In this document: positions 14,374 to 23,476 of the stretch, in pieces
How the letters are laid out: every line of letters starts with the position of its first letter
Numbering within the stretch: the stretch's first letter is position 1
NCBI GenBank assembly: GCA_041743105.1
Contig: JBGTNI010000016.1
Location: 1 to 43,392, forward strand
Direction: 5' to 3'
DNA: 43,392 bases
Source: QHCE01 sp041743105
Lineage (GTDB): Bacteria; Actinomycetota; Actinomycetes; Mycobacteriales; QHCE01
Notes under the pieces: generated by a model
Database searches by the model: none
Told to the model about the DNA's origin: nothing
Seen by the model: the letters and a program-made list of their open reading frames with translations, nothing else
Program-made: the position numbers and the translations under genes

Positions 14374-16254
14374 ATGACCGGTCAATCCCACGCGACGCTG
14401 CGCAGCATGGCTCACAGCGCGCCCCTCGACGCTTCGCAGAAACTGTCCAAAGCGACGGTCGGCCGGGTGTTGGGGTACGCGCGGCCGTACCGTCGGCAGC
14501 TCGTCGTGATGTTCGGCGTGCTAGCTGTCGCCGCGCTCGCCTCAGTCGCCACGCCTGTACTCGCTGGGCGCGTGGTCAACGCCATTGTCGACGGCACCGA
14601 CCGAAGCGTCGTCGTGGTATTGGCGGCGGTCATAGCGGGACTAGCCGTGCTCACCGCCGCGTTGTCCATGTTGGAGCGCTGGTACAGCGCCCGCATCGGG
14701 GAGAGCCTGATTCTGGATCTGCGGCGCAAAGTCTTCGATCATGTGCTGGGCATGCCGATCGCGTTCTCCACTCGCACCCAGACCGGAGCGTTGATCTCCC
14801 GACTCAATAACGATGTGATCGGAGCGCAACGCGCCTTCACTGGCACGCTGTCAGGGATCGGCTCAAACCTGATCGCGTTGATTGTGACCGTCGTAGTCAT
14901 GGCGACGCTGAGCTGGCAGATCACGTTGTTGTCGTTGGTGATGGTGCCAGTCTTCGTGCTGCCTGCCCGGTGGTTCGGTCGTAAGTTACAGGCGATCACT
15001 CGAGAACAGTTGCAACTCAACGCCTCGATGAACACCACCATGACGGAACGATTCAATGTCTCCGGCGCCATGCTGGTGAAGCTGTTCGGTCGCGCTGAGC
15101 AGGAGAACGAGTCTTTCGGTGAGCGGGCCACGAGGGTACGCGACATCGGCGTCCAATCGGCGTTGTACAGCCGGATGTTCTTCATCGCTTTGACGCTGGT
15201 GGCCGCGCTTGCGCAGGCCCTGGTGTATGGACTCGGCGGCTGGCTGGCCTTTGGCGGCAGCCTAGATGCCGGAACCGTCGTCACCCTCGCGCTGCTGCTG
15301 GCGCAGCTGTACGGGCCGCTGACGGCCCTGTCGAACGTGCGCGTGGACGTGATGAGCGCGTTGGTCTCCTTCGAGCGGGTATTCGAAGTGCTCGACCTGC
15401 CGCCGATGGTGACCGACAAGCCTAGGGCGCGACGACTACCTCGCCGTTTGTCTCCGACGGCCCGCAGCATCTCCTTCGATGACGTGTACTTCACCTACCC
15501 CACTGCGCAGCAGGTCTCGCTAGCGTCGCTGGAGGACGTCGCGGTACTGGATCGTGATGTGAACCAGTCGGTGTTGCGTGGCCTGAGCTTCATTGCTGAG
15601 CCCGGCCAAGTGATTGCGCTGGTGGGACCATCCGGGGCGGGTAAAACGACCATCGCGCAGCTCGTACCGCGGCTGTATGACGTAACCGGCGGTGTGGTGC
15701 GGGTCGGGGGGATCGATGTGCGTGACGTGACGCAGGAGTCGTTGCGCGGCAACATCGGCGTAGTCGCCCAGGATCCGCACATGTTCCATGACAGCATCGT
15801 CGCGAACCTGCGCTACGCCGCACCAGATGCCACCGACCCGCAGCTGTGGGAAGCACTGGAGCGGGCTCAGATCGCAGACATGGCGCGCAGGTTACCCGAC
15901 GGCTTGAACACTGTGGTGGGGGAGCGCGGGTATCGCCTGTCCGGTGGGGAGAAGCAGCGGCTGGCCATTGCGCGGCTGTTACTGAAAGCTCCGCCGATCG
16001 TGATCTTGGACGAGGCGACATCGCATCTGGATTCCGAATCCGAGCTGGCGGTACAGCGCGCGCTGGAGGCGGCTTTGGCGGACCGGACAGCGCTGGTTAT
16101 CGCGCATCGGCTCTCCACAATCCGCGACGCCGACCAGATCTTGGTAGTCGACCACGGTCGGATCGCCCAGCGCGGCACCCACCCCCAGCTGCTAGAGCGG
16201 GGTGGGTTGTACCACGAGCTATACGCCGCGCAATTCGAGGCTTTGGCGGCGTGA
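14374..16254 (+). CDS. ABC exporter, fused transmembrane and ATPase domains
   Basis: A 626-residue half-transporter of the type IV exporter fold (lipid/multidrug exporter family): six membrane helices over about residues 40-320, then an ATPase domain with Walker A GPSGAGKT, Q-loop VVAQDPHMF, signature LSGGEKQR, Walker B IVILDEATS with the catalytic Glu, and H-loop IAHRLST. All ATPase residues are canonical, so it probably works as a homodimer. The substrate cannot be told. The start at 14374 has GGAG 10 nt upstream; the ATG at 14407 is an alternative. The MpaB-type gene follows after 8 bp and is likely co-transcribed. Confidence 0.9.
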   Translation: MTGQSHATLRSMAHSAPLDASQKLSKATVGRVLGYARPYRRQLVVMFGVLAVAALASVATPVLAGRVVNAIVDGTDRSVVVVLAAVIAGLAVLTAALSMLERWYSARIGESLILDLRRKVFDHVLGMPIAFSTRTQTGALISRLNNDVIGAQRAFTGTLSGIGSNLIALIVTVVVMATLSWQITLLSLVMVPVFVLPARWFGRKLQAITREQLQLNASMNTTMTERFNVSGAMLVKLFGRAEQENESFGERATRVRDIGVQSALYSRMFFIALTLVAALAQALVYGLGGWLAFGGSLDAGTVVTLALLLAQLYGPLTALSNVRVDVMSALVSFERVFEVLDLPPMVTDKPRARRLPRRLSPTARSISFDDVYFTYPTAQQVSLASLEDVAVLDRDVNQSVLRGLSFIAEPGQVIALVGPSGAGKTTIAQLVPRLYDVTGGVVRVGGIDVRDVTQESLRGNIGVVAQDPHMFHDSIVANLRYAAPDATDPQLWEALERAQIADMARRLPDGLNTVVGERGYRLSGGEKQRLAIARLLLKAPPIVILDEATSHLDSESELAVQRALEAALADRTALVIAHRLSTIRDADQILVVDHGRIAQRGTHPQLLERGGLYHELYAAQFEALAA

Positions 16255-16262
16255 GGCTAACC

Positions 16263-17207
16263 ATGGCAGCTAGCGAGCAGAGTCAAAGCCCATTCGGCAA
16301 AGCAGCAGGCCGACTAGTTCCATTTGGCTCAGATGCGGTGTTGTGGCAGGTTTTTGGTAACTGGCAGATACTAGCGTTGCTAGGGCCGGTGCTGCTGCTT
16401 CAGGTAGCCCATCCCGTGGTCGGCGCGGGTGTGGGCGATTACTCCTACTATCGGTCAGACCCCTGGGGTCGGCTCGTTCGCACGCTTTCGGCATTTTTGA
16501 CAGTGGTCTACGGCGGCGAGGAATCGGCCCAGATGGGAGCGCAAATACGCGCTTTTCACACCGACATAAAGGGGGATGACCATCAGGGGAGGCGCTATCA
16601 CGCCTGGAATCGGGAGGCATACACCTGGGTGCATATGTCCGGTTTCGCAACGCTGCTGATCGCGTGTGACCGGTTCGGTCCGCGGTTGAAGACATGGGAA
16701 ATCGACCAGTTCTACGCGGAGTTCCGCCAGATGGGGAGGTTTTACGGAGTTCGCGAGGATGACATGCCTGTCGACGTACCCAGCTACTGGACTTACTTCG
16801 ACAGCATGGTCCGCACCCGACTAGAGAACCACCCCACTGTGCATGATGTCCTCGACGCCGCGGCGACGGTACCCATTCCACCCGCGTGGCCGCTGCCCGC
16901 ATTTTGCTGGACTCGCCTACTGTGCCCGATTGCGATACGCCTAAACCGGCTGGTGACAGTGGGCACCCTACCACCAGATGCGCGCAAGCTATTCGGCCTG
17001 ACGTGGACGCGCCGCCAAGAGCGGGCATTGAATCTCTTCGCCTTCGCGATCCGCTGCGGTATGGCCGTGCTGCCCAGCCGACTGCGCTACATGCCCATTG
17101 CCTACGGTGCCGTTCGACGTAATCGCACACCGCGTCGTCGCTTCCTCAGCAGCTCTGGCGAGCAAGATCGCGAACTTACTGGTGCCCGGTTTCGGTTGCG
17201 TCGTTAA
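16263..17207 (+). CDS. Oxygenase MpaB family protein (DUF2236)
   Basis: A 314-residue protein of the DUF2236 family, which includes latex-clearing (rubber) oxygenase and fungal MpaB, heme-dependent enzymes that cleave prenyl-chain double bonds. The family signature appears as LLQVAHPVVGAGVGDYS near residue 40 and WNREAYTWVHMSGFATLLIA, where the conserved His and basic residues would contact heme. No signal peptide is seen; hydrophobic stretches are those of the fold. I chose the ATG at 16263 because GAGG lies 8 nt before it; a GTG at 16251 overlapping the exporter stop (GTGA) is possible. Co-directional with the exporter. The substrate is unknown. Confidence 0.82.
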   Translation: MAASEQSQSPFGKAAGRLVPFGSDAVLWQVFGNWQILALLGPVLLLQVAHPVVGAGVGDYSYYRSDPWGRLVRTLSAFLTVVYGGEESAQMGAQIRAFHTDIKGDDHQGRRYHAWNREAYTWVHMSGFATLLIACDRFGPRLKTWEIDQFYAEFRQMGRFYGVREDDMPVDVPSYWTYFDSMVRTRLENHPTVHDVLDAAATVPIPPAWPLPAFCWTRLLCPIAIRLNRLVTVGTLPPDARKLFGLTWTRRQERALNLFAFAIRCGMAVLPSRLRYMPIAYGAVRRNRTPRRRFLSSSGEQDRELTGARFRLRR

Positions 17208-17267
17208 CTAAAATCTCGCGTTCGGCGTCCAACGTTGTTCGCCACAACTCCCAACTCAGCGAGCTGG

Positions 17268-18717
17268 TCAGTCGGTGCCGAACTCCATTGCGGCGCGGTC
17301 GAGCATCTCGTCATCGCCGAAGATCTTGCCGTTTGAGGCGATGGCCTCGGCGCCGCCCTGCGGCATCGCGCCAATCAGCCCGGTCGAGGCCGCCTGGGCA
17401 GCCCCGATGAGCGCAGGATGGGTGGAGCCGACCATGCCGAGGCCGGCGTACTGCTCGAGTTTGGCGCGCGAGTCGGCGATGTCGAGGTTGCGCATGGTGA
17501 GCTGGCCGCATTCGGTCCACCGGACCGAATGCCGAGTCCTCGATGCGCTCCATCGACAACTTGTCCGGGTGGTAGCTGAAAGCCGGGCCGGAGGTGTCCA
17601 GGATCGAGTAGTCCTCACCGCGCCGCAGCCGCAGCGTCACCTCGCCGATGACCGCCGTACCGACCCAGCGCTGCAGTGACTCTCGCAACATCAGCGCTTG
17701 TGGGTCGAGCCAGCGTCCCTCGTACATCAGTCTGCCTAGCCGCCGACCCTGGTTGTGGTAGCTCGCGAGGGTGTCCTCGTTGTGGATCGCGTTGACTAGC
17801 CGTTCGTACGCCGCATGCAGCAGCGCCATCCCGGGCGCCTCGTAGATGCCGCGGCTCTTGGCCTCGATCACCCGGTTCTCGATCTGGTCCGACATGCCCA
17901 TGCCGTGCCGTCCACCGATCGCGTTCGCCTCCATCACCAGGTCGACCGGGGTGGCGAACTCCTTGCCGTCGATCGTCACCGGGCGGCCCTGGTCGAAGCC
18001 GATCGTCACGTCCTCGGCGGCGATCTCCACGCCCGTGTCCCAGAACCGCACGCCCATGATCGGGTCCACAATCTCGATGCTGGTGTCGAGGTGCTCCAGG
18101 GTCTTGGCCTCGTGGGTGGCACCCCAGATGTTGGCATCGGTCGAGTAGGCCTTCTCGGTGCTGTCGCGGTAGGGCAGGTCGTGGGCGAGCAGCCACTCCG
18201 ACATCTCTTTGCGGCCGCCGAGCTCGATCACAAAGTCCGCGTCGAGCCAGGGCTTGTAAATGCGCAGGTGGGGGTTCGCGAGCAGACCGTAGCGGTAGAA
18301 CCGTTCGATGTCGTTGCCCTTGAACGTCGAGCCGTCGCCCCAGATCTGTACGTCGTCGGTGAGCATCGCCCGAACCAGCAGGGTCCCCGTGACGGCACGG
18401 CCGAGCGGCGTGGTGTTGAAATAGGGGCGCCCGGCCGAGCGGATGTGGAACGCGCCGCAGGTGAGCGCGGCCAAACCCTCCTCCACCAGCGCCGCGCGGC
18501 AGTCGAGGAGGCGTGCGATCTCGGCGCCGTACGTTGATGCGCGGTCGGGCAGCGAGGCGATGTCGGGCTCGTCGTATTGGCCGATGTCGGCGGTGTAGGT
18601 GCACGGGATGGCACCCTTGTCGCGCATCCACGCGACCGCGACCGAGGTGTCGAGGCCCCCCGAGAAGGCGATGCCGACGCGCTCGCCGATGGGCAGGGAG
18701 GTGAGAACCTTAGACAT
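17268..18717 (-). pseudogene. argG: Argininosuccinate synthase, long type, with a frameshift
   Basis: The frame from 18717 reads MSKVLTSLPIGERVGIAFSG with the ATP pyrophosphatase loop SGGLDTS and long, well-kept ArgG sequence (YTADIGQYDEPDI, GDGSTFKGNDIERFYRYG, ANIWGATHEAK). At about 17509 it shifts: DSAFGPVDR continues correctly only in the next frame as GQLTMRNLDIADSRAKLEQY to the stop at 17268. One extra base (the C near 17509 on the plus strand) explains it. Repaired, the protein is about 482 residues, the long E. coli-like type rather than the 398-residue type usual in mycobacteria. Base use is plainly more GC-rich than in native neighbours. It is either a recent pseudogene or a sequencing error. 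No other arg gene is nearby. The promoter side (18718-18760) is AT-rich with repeated TGCAT, possibly an arginine-repressor site (weak). Confidence 0.88.
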
Positions 18718-18828
18718 AAGAGAAAGTATGCAGCTAAACGCATTAACATGCAAGCTCTCGATTTGGCCTCGATGTCTCACCCTGAAGTGCGGTGATCGGC
18801 CGTCACGTTCCGGCGCGCAGGGGGAAAC

Positions 18829-20388
18829 TCAGATGTGATTCCGGCGTGCGCGCAGCACCGTGTCGTGGATAGTCACCTCACGCCCCTCGGGGTCGCTTGC
18901 CAGCCGCGGTCGGGCTTCGGCGACCGCGACCGACCAGCCATCGCCGAGTAAGCCGACGATCTCGTCGGTTGTCCAGCTCATCTCCTCCAGAGCGGGTCTG
19001 GGCATAGTTGTCTGTAGGTCGCTGAGGTCGTGTCCCACGATCAGCAGCGTGCCGCCTGGTGCGACCGCCGCAGCGAGGTGGGTGAACAGAGCCGCTCGCC
19101 TCGTGGCGGGCATGTGCAGGAAGAATGCCGTGACTAGGTCATAGGTGGCGGAAGCTGGTTCGCGAACCAGGTCCAGGTGCTGCCAGGTGACGTCCAAGCC
19201 GAGGCGATCCGCCTGCGCCTCGGATCGCTGCAAGGCCGTAGTGGAGAACTCGACGCCGGTAACCGACCAGCCGCGGGATGCGAGCCACAGAGCGTCTGCG
19301 CCTTCCCCGGAGCCGGCGTCGAGCGCCGTGCCCGGCGCGAGGTCGGCAACCTCGCTGATGAGCACGGGATTGGGATTGCCGCTCCAATTCTGTGCCTGGG
19401 ACAGGTAGCGCTCATCCCAGGCCTGCTCGCTGTAGATCCGCTGGTAGCGGAGTGCGTCGAGCGCTGTGCGGGCTTCTTCGGCGATGAGGTCAGCGTTGAT
19501 CGCCGCGCCGGCGGCCAGGCCAGCTGCCGCACAGCTGACGACCTGTGCCTGGAGATCCGTCACGTTGCCTGCCACCCACACCCCCGTCACGGCGGTCGCC
19601 CCAGTCGTGTCGGCCTCGATGCGGGTGCCGAGCACGTGCTCACCCATGAACACCTCAACCGCCTTTAGGCCGAGCGGGGCCAGTGCTTGCGCGCGGGCCG
19701 TGAACTTCGGTGCGACGACGAGCGCGTCGAGCGGCACCATGCTGTCGTCGGACAGGCGCACGCCAGTCAGGCCGGTCGAATCGGACTCGACCCGTTCGAC
19801 CCTGCCGTCGATGACGCTGATGTCGAGGGCGTCCAATTGCTCACGCTGTTCATCGATTATCGCGGCACCGGTGTGCTGCAGGACGGTTACTTGCCGGCTG
19901 AGTTGTCGGAACAGCAGCGCCTGGTGCACGGCCATCGGTCCGGTCGCCAGCACTCCGACGCGCTGATCGCGGACCTCCCAGCCGTGACAGTAAGGGCAAT
20001 GCAGCACGTCAATTCCCCACCGCTGCGCCAGGCCTGGGATGTCGGGCAACTCGTCGCGCAGGCCGGTTGCAGCCAGAACACGGCGGGCGCCGACGGTGCG
20101 TTCGCCGAGCTCCACCGCGAAACGCTCGTCCTTTCGCCGTACGGCGATGACCCGGCCTGTCTCGATCCGTCCGCCATATCGGATAACCTCGTCGCGACCC
20201 GCCGCATAGATCTCCGCCGGACTCATGCCATCTCGGGTCAGGAAGTTGTGCACGTGGCCGGCCGGAGCGTTACGCGGATCCCGGGCGTCGAGCACCAACA
20301 CCGACCGCCGGAATCGGGCCAGCGCGACCGCACCGCTGAGCCCCGCGGCACCTGCACCGATCACCACTACGTCATAGATCTGGTCCAT
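18829..20388 (-). CDS. Fused thioredoxin reductase-like flavoprotein and SAM methyltransferase
   Basis: A 519-residue fusion. Residues about 1-300 are a thioredoxin-reductase-like FAD/NAD(P)H enzyme: Rossmann motif VVIGAGAAGLSGAVAL, the redox dithiol CPYCHGWEV, a second nucleotide-binding region VGVLATGP, and VWVAGNVTD near the end of the FAD part. Residues about 320-519 are a class I methyltransferase with SAM motif I LDAGSGEGADALWLA. This domain pair is known as a fusion in some actinobacteria; the joint reaction is not established. The ATG at 20388 directly precedes the flavoprotein motif; the longer frame adds 19 unrelated residues. Base use is high-GC like argG downstream, which suggests the two arrived together. 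It follows acnA on the same strand after a 90-bp gap. Confidence 0.85.
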   Translation of the reverse strand: MDQIYDVVVIGAGAAGLSGAVALARFRRSVLVLDARDPRNAPAGHVHNFLTRDGMSPAEIYAAGRDEVIRYGGRIETGRVIAVRRKDERFAVELGERTVGARRVLAATGLRDELPDIPGLAQRWGIDVLHCPYCHGWEVRDQRVGVLATGPMAVHQALLFRQLSRQVTVLQHTGAAIIDEQREQLDALDISVIDGRVERVESDSTGLTGVRLSDDSMVPLDALVVAPKFTARAQALAPLGLKAVEVFMGEHVLGTRIEADTTGATAVTGVWVAGNVTDLQAQVVSCAAAGLAAGAAINADLIAEEARTALDALRYQRIYSEQAWDERYLSQAQNWSGNPNPVLISEVADLAPGTALDAGSGEGADALWLASRGWSVTGVEFSTTALQRSEAQADRLGLDVTWQHLDLVREPASATYDLVTAFFLHMPATRRAALFTHLAAAVAPGGTLLIVGHDLSDLQTTMPRPALEEMSWTTDEIVGLLGDGWSVAVAEARPRLASDPEGREVTIHDTVLRARRNHI

Positions 20389-20478
20389 GGACCAACAGTG
20401 CGCCCGCAGACTCCGGCTTGACAAATTCGTTTGCCGAAGCAGCAACGAACTGATAGACGACGGCGAAGTGCTCTCTGA

Positions 20479-23394
20479 TCAGCTGGACTCGCCCCGAAGG
20501 CTACGTAGTACATACGGCAAGATGCCGCCGTGTCGGTAATACTGCGCCTCGCCGGGAGTGTCGATGCGCAACACCGCATCGAACTCGGTCGTCGGACCTG
20601 AGCTGTTCTCTGTCGCTAGATGCTCCGCCACTACGTGTACCGTCTCCGGTGTCACGCCGCTGCCCAGTTCCGTCACACCGGTAATGCGAAAGGTTTCTTC
20701 GCCGGTAAGCCCGAGGGAGTCCGCCGACTCCCCGTCGGGGAACTGAAGCGGCAACACCCCCATCCCGATCAGGTTTGAGCGGTGGATACGTTCGAACGAC
20801 TCCGCGAGTACCGCCTTCACGCCTAGTAGGGCCGTGCCCTTCGCGGCCCAGTCGCGCGACGATCCCGAGCCGTACTCCTTCCCAGCCAATATCAGCAGTG
20901 GCGTTATAGCCTTCGCATACGCCACTGAGGCGTCGTATATGGTGCTCTCTTTCCCAGTCAACCAGTTGCGGGTGAATCCGCCCTGGGACAGTGGTGCGCC
21001 GTCCGGTCCGGCCAACAGGTTTCGAAGCCGGATATTGCCGAAGGTGCCGCGGATCATGACCTCGTGATTTCCGCGTCGCGAACCGTAGGAGTTAAAGTCC
21101 GCCCGCTCCACACCGTGCGCGGTGAGGTAGCGCCCGGCCGGTGAATCTTCTTTGATCGACCCGGCGGGAGAGATGTGATCGGTGGTCACCGAGTTACCCA
21201 GCTTCGCCAGTACCCGAGCGCCGGTAACGTCGGAGACCGGCGTCGGCTGCGCCGGTAGCTGGTCGAAGTAGGGAGGCTTACGCACATAGGTGGAGCCGGA
21301 ATCCCAGTCGAAGGTGTCACCGTCCGGAGTGGACAACGCCCGCCACCGGTCGTCACCGGTGAAGACATCGGCGTAGCCGTCGGTGTACATCTGCGGCGAG
21401 ACCGAATCGGCGATCACGTGTGCGATCTCGTCGGGACTGGGCCAAATGTCGGACAGGTACACCGGCGAGCCGTCAGAGTCTGTGCCCAGCGGCTCGTGCT
21501 GGAGATCTATGTCCATGCTGCCGGCCAGTGCGTACGCCACCACCAGCGGCGGGGAGGCCAGGTAGTTCATGCTCACGTCGGGATTGATGCGCCCCTCAAA
21601 GTTGCGGTTTCCCGACAGCACGGCCACTGCCGCAAGGTCGTGCTCGGCGATGGCCCGCGAAATCTCCGGCGGCAACGGACCGGAGTTGCCGATGCACGTG
21701 GTGCAGCCGTAACCCACCAGATGGAAACCGAGTTTGTCCAGATATGGGGTCAGTCCGGCCTGTTCGAAGTAGTCGGTGACCACGCGTGACCCCGGTGCCA
21801 GCGTGGTTTTCACCCACGGCTTGGTCGCTAGCCCGAGCTCCACCGCACGTTTGGCTAGTAGCGCCGCACCTATCATCACCTCGGGGTTGGAGGTGTTCGT
21901 GCAAGAAGTGATCGCGGCGATCACCACCGCGCCGTGGTCGAGGGTGAAGCTCCGGCCATCGGCCAGGCTGACCGCTACGGGGGAGTGCGGCGGTTCCGGT
22001 AGGGCGGCAAGGGGATCGGGCGGCGTTGCTGCCGCTTCGCCGCCGTTAGGAGCTACCGCGAGCGGATCGCTGGCTGGGAACGATTCGGCGATGCCTTCAT
22101 CGATCCTGCTCTGCGCCGGTGTCGTCGTGACCGATACCGCTTGGGCTGACTGGGCTTGGGTTGACTGGACATAGTCACGCACGCTGGCCCGAAACGCCGC
22201 CTTGGCCTCCACCAGTGGAACACGATCCTGGGGACGTTTTGGTCCGGCAATGGAGGGTTGCACGTCGGCGAGATCGAGTTCGAGCACCCGCGAGTACTGT
22301 ATTTTCTCGGCCTCGGCCTCGGCACTGGGTTCGTGCCAGAGCCCCTGTTCCTTGCTGTACGCCTCGACCAAGGCCACTTGCTCGGCGGACCGCCCGGTGA
22401 ACCGCAGGTAGCGCAGCGTTTCGGCGTCAATGGGGAAGATCGCGCAGGTCGATCCGAATTCTGGGCTCATGTTTCCGATGGTGGCCCGGTTTGCTAGAGG
22501 CACCGCCGACACCCCGGGGCCGAAGAATTCCACGAAGGAGCCGACAACACCCACTTCGCGCAGCAGCTGGGTAATGGTGAGCACGAGGTCCGTGGCCGTG
22601 GTTCCGCTGCTCAGCTCGCCATGCAGCTTGATCCCAACCACGCGGGGGATCAACATGCTGACCGGCTGCCCCAGCATGGCCGCTTCTGCCTCGATGCCAC
22701 CGACACCCCAGCCGAGTACACCCAGACCGTTCACCATCGTGGTGTGGGAGTCGGTGCCGACCACGGTGTCGGGGTAGGCGATAGGGTCGCCGCCGTCTCC
22801 GCCGCCGCGAGTCATCACTACGCGCGCTAGGTGCTCGATGTTGACTTGGTGCACGATTCCGGTGCCGGGGGGTACGACGGTGAACTGGTCGAAGGCGGTC
22901 TGGCCCCACCGCAGAAACTGGTACCGCTCGCCGTTGCGCTGATACTCCAGCTCCACGTTGCGTTCGAACGCGTCCGGTCGGCCGAACACGTCTGCGATCA
23001 CGGAGTGGTCGATCACCAGTTCGACCGGGGCCAGGGGATTGATGGTGGTCGGGTCACCACCGAGGGCCACCATCGCTTCGCGCATGGTGGCAAGGTCCAC
23101 CACGCAGGGAACTCCGGTGAAGTCTTGCAGGATGACCCGCGACGGGGTGAACGCGATCTCGGTACTGGGCGCCGCCTGGGGTTGCCACGAGCCGAGTGCG
23201 GAGATGTGCCCGGCGGTGACATTGGTGCCGTCATGGGCGCGGAGCAGGTTCTCCAGCAGGATTTTCAAGCTGTAAGGCAGACGATCGTGGCCGGGCACGG
23301 CATCGACTCGATGTATTCGATAGCGTTGGTCGCCTACGCTGAGCTGAGCTGAGCTTTCGAAGCCCGTTTCGCTACTGGTTGGCGACTGTGCCAT
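20479..23394 (-). CDS. acnA: Aconitate hydratase A
   Basis: Iron-sulfur enzyme of the citric acid cycle that interconverts citrate and isocitrate; cytosolic. It is 971 residues, longer than the usual 890-940. The cluster cysteines are C498 in ITSCTNTSNP and C564/C567 in GCTTCIGNSG; the swivel domain with SRDWAAKGTALLGVKAV is intact. The extra length is an Ala/Gln/Pro-rich insert at about residues 408-470 that contains RIDEGIAESFPASDP, a version of a linker common in actinobacterial aconitases. The start is preceded by a GGGGGG run at proper spacing. It is divergent from the PhoD-like gene across 82 bp. Confidence 0.96.
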   Translation of the reverse strand: MAQSPTSSETGFESSAQLSVGDQRYRIHRVDAVPGHDRLPYSLKILLENLLRAHDGTNVTAGHISALGSWQPQAAPSTEIAFTPSRVILQDFTGVPCVVDLATMREAMVALGGDPTTINPLAPVELVIDHSVIADVFGRPDAFERNVELEYQRNGERYQFLRWGQTAFDQFTVVPPGTGIVHQVNIEHLARVVMTRGGGDGGDPIAYPDTVVGTDSHTTMVNGLGVLGWGVGGIEAEAAMLGQPVSMLIPRVVGIKLHGELSSGTTATDLVLTITQLLREVGVVGSFVEFFGPGVSAVPLANRATIGNMSPEFGSTCAIFPIDAETLRYLRFTGRSAEQVALVEAYSKEQGLWHEPSAEAEAEKIQYSRVLELDLADVQPSIAGPKRPQDRVPLVEAKAAFRASVRDYVQSTQAQSAQAVSVTTTPAQSRIDEGIAESFPASDPLAVAPNGGEAAATPPDPLAALPEPPHSPVAVSLADGRSFTLDHGAVVIAAITSCTNTSNPEVMIGAALLAKRAVELGLATKPWVKTTLAPGSRVVTDYFEQAGLTPYLDKLGFHLVGYGCTTCIGNSGPLPPEISRAIAEHDLAAVAVLSGNRNFEGRINPDVSMNYLASPPLVVAYALAGSMDIDLQHEPLGTDSDGSPVYLSDIWPSPDEIAHVIADSVSPQMYTDGYADVFTGDDRWRALSTPDGDTFDWDSGSTYVRKPPYFDQLPAQPTPVSDVTGARVLAKLGNSVTTDHISPAGSIKEDSPAGRYLTAHGVERADFNSYGSRRGNHEVMIRGTFGNIRLRNLLAGPDGAPLSQGGFTRNWLTGKESTIYDASVAYAKAITPLLILAGKEYGSGSSRDWAAKGTALLGVKAVLAESFERIHRSNLIGMGVLPLQFPDGESADSLGLTGEETFRITGVTELGSGVTPETVHVVAEHLATENSSGPTTEFDAVLRIDTPGEAQYYRHGGILPYVLRSLRGESS

Positions 23395-23476
23395 GCTGCC
23401 CCCTGATGACGTTGCTCCAGTGCTATCTTACGGCGCTTGAATTTTCAGGATTCTCGAACCACCACAATGGAGCATC

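Noticed and set aside
15846..16262. Upstream extension of the MpaB-type gene
   Set aside because: The extension lies wholly inside the exporter ATPase domain in another frame and is unlike any DUF2236 protein; the ATG at 16263 has a ribosome site.
17615..18631. A long minus-strand ORF overlapping argG
   Set aside because: It is an Arg/Gly/His-rich shadow typical of the alternative frames of very GC-rich genes; the argG frame has clear motifs.
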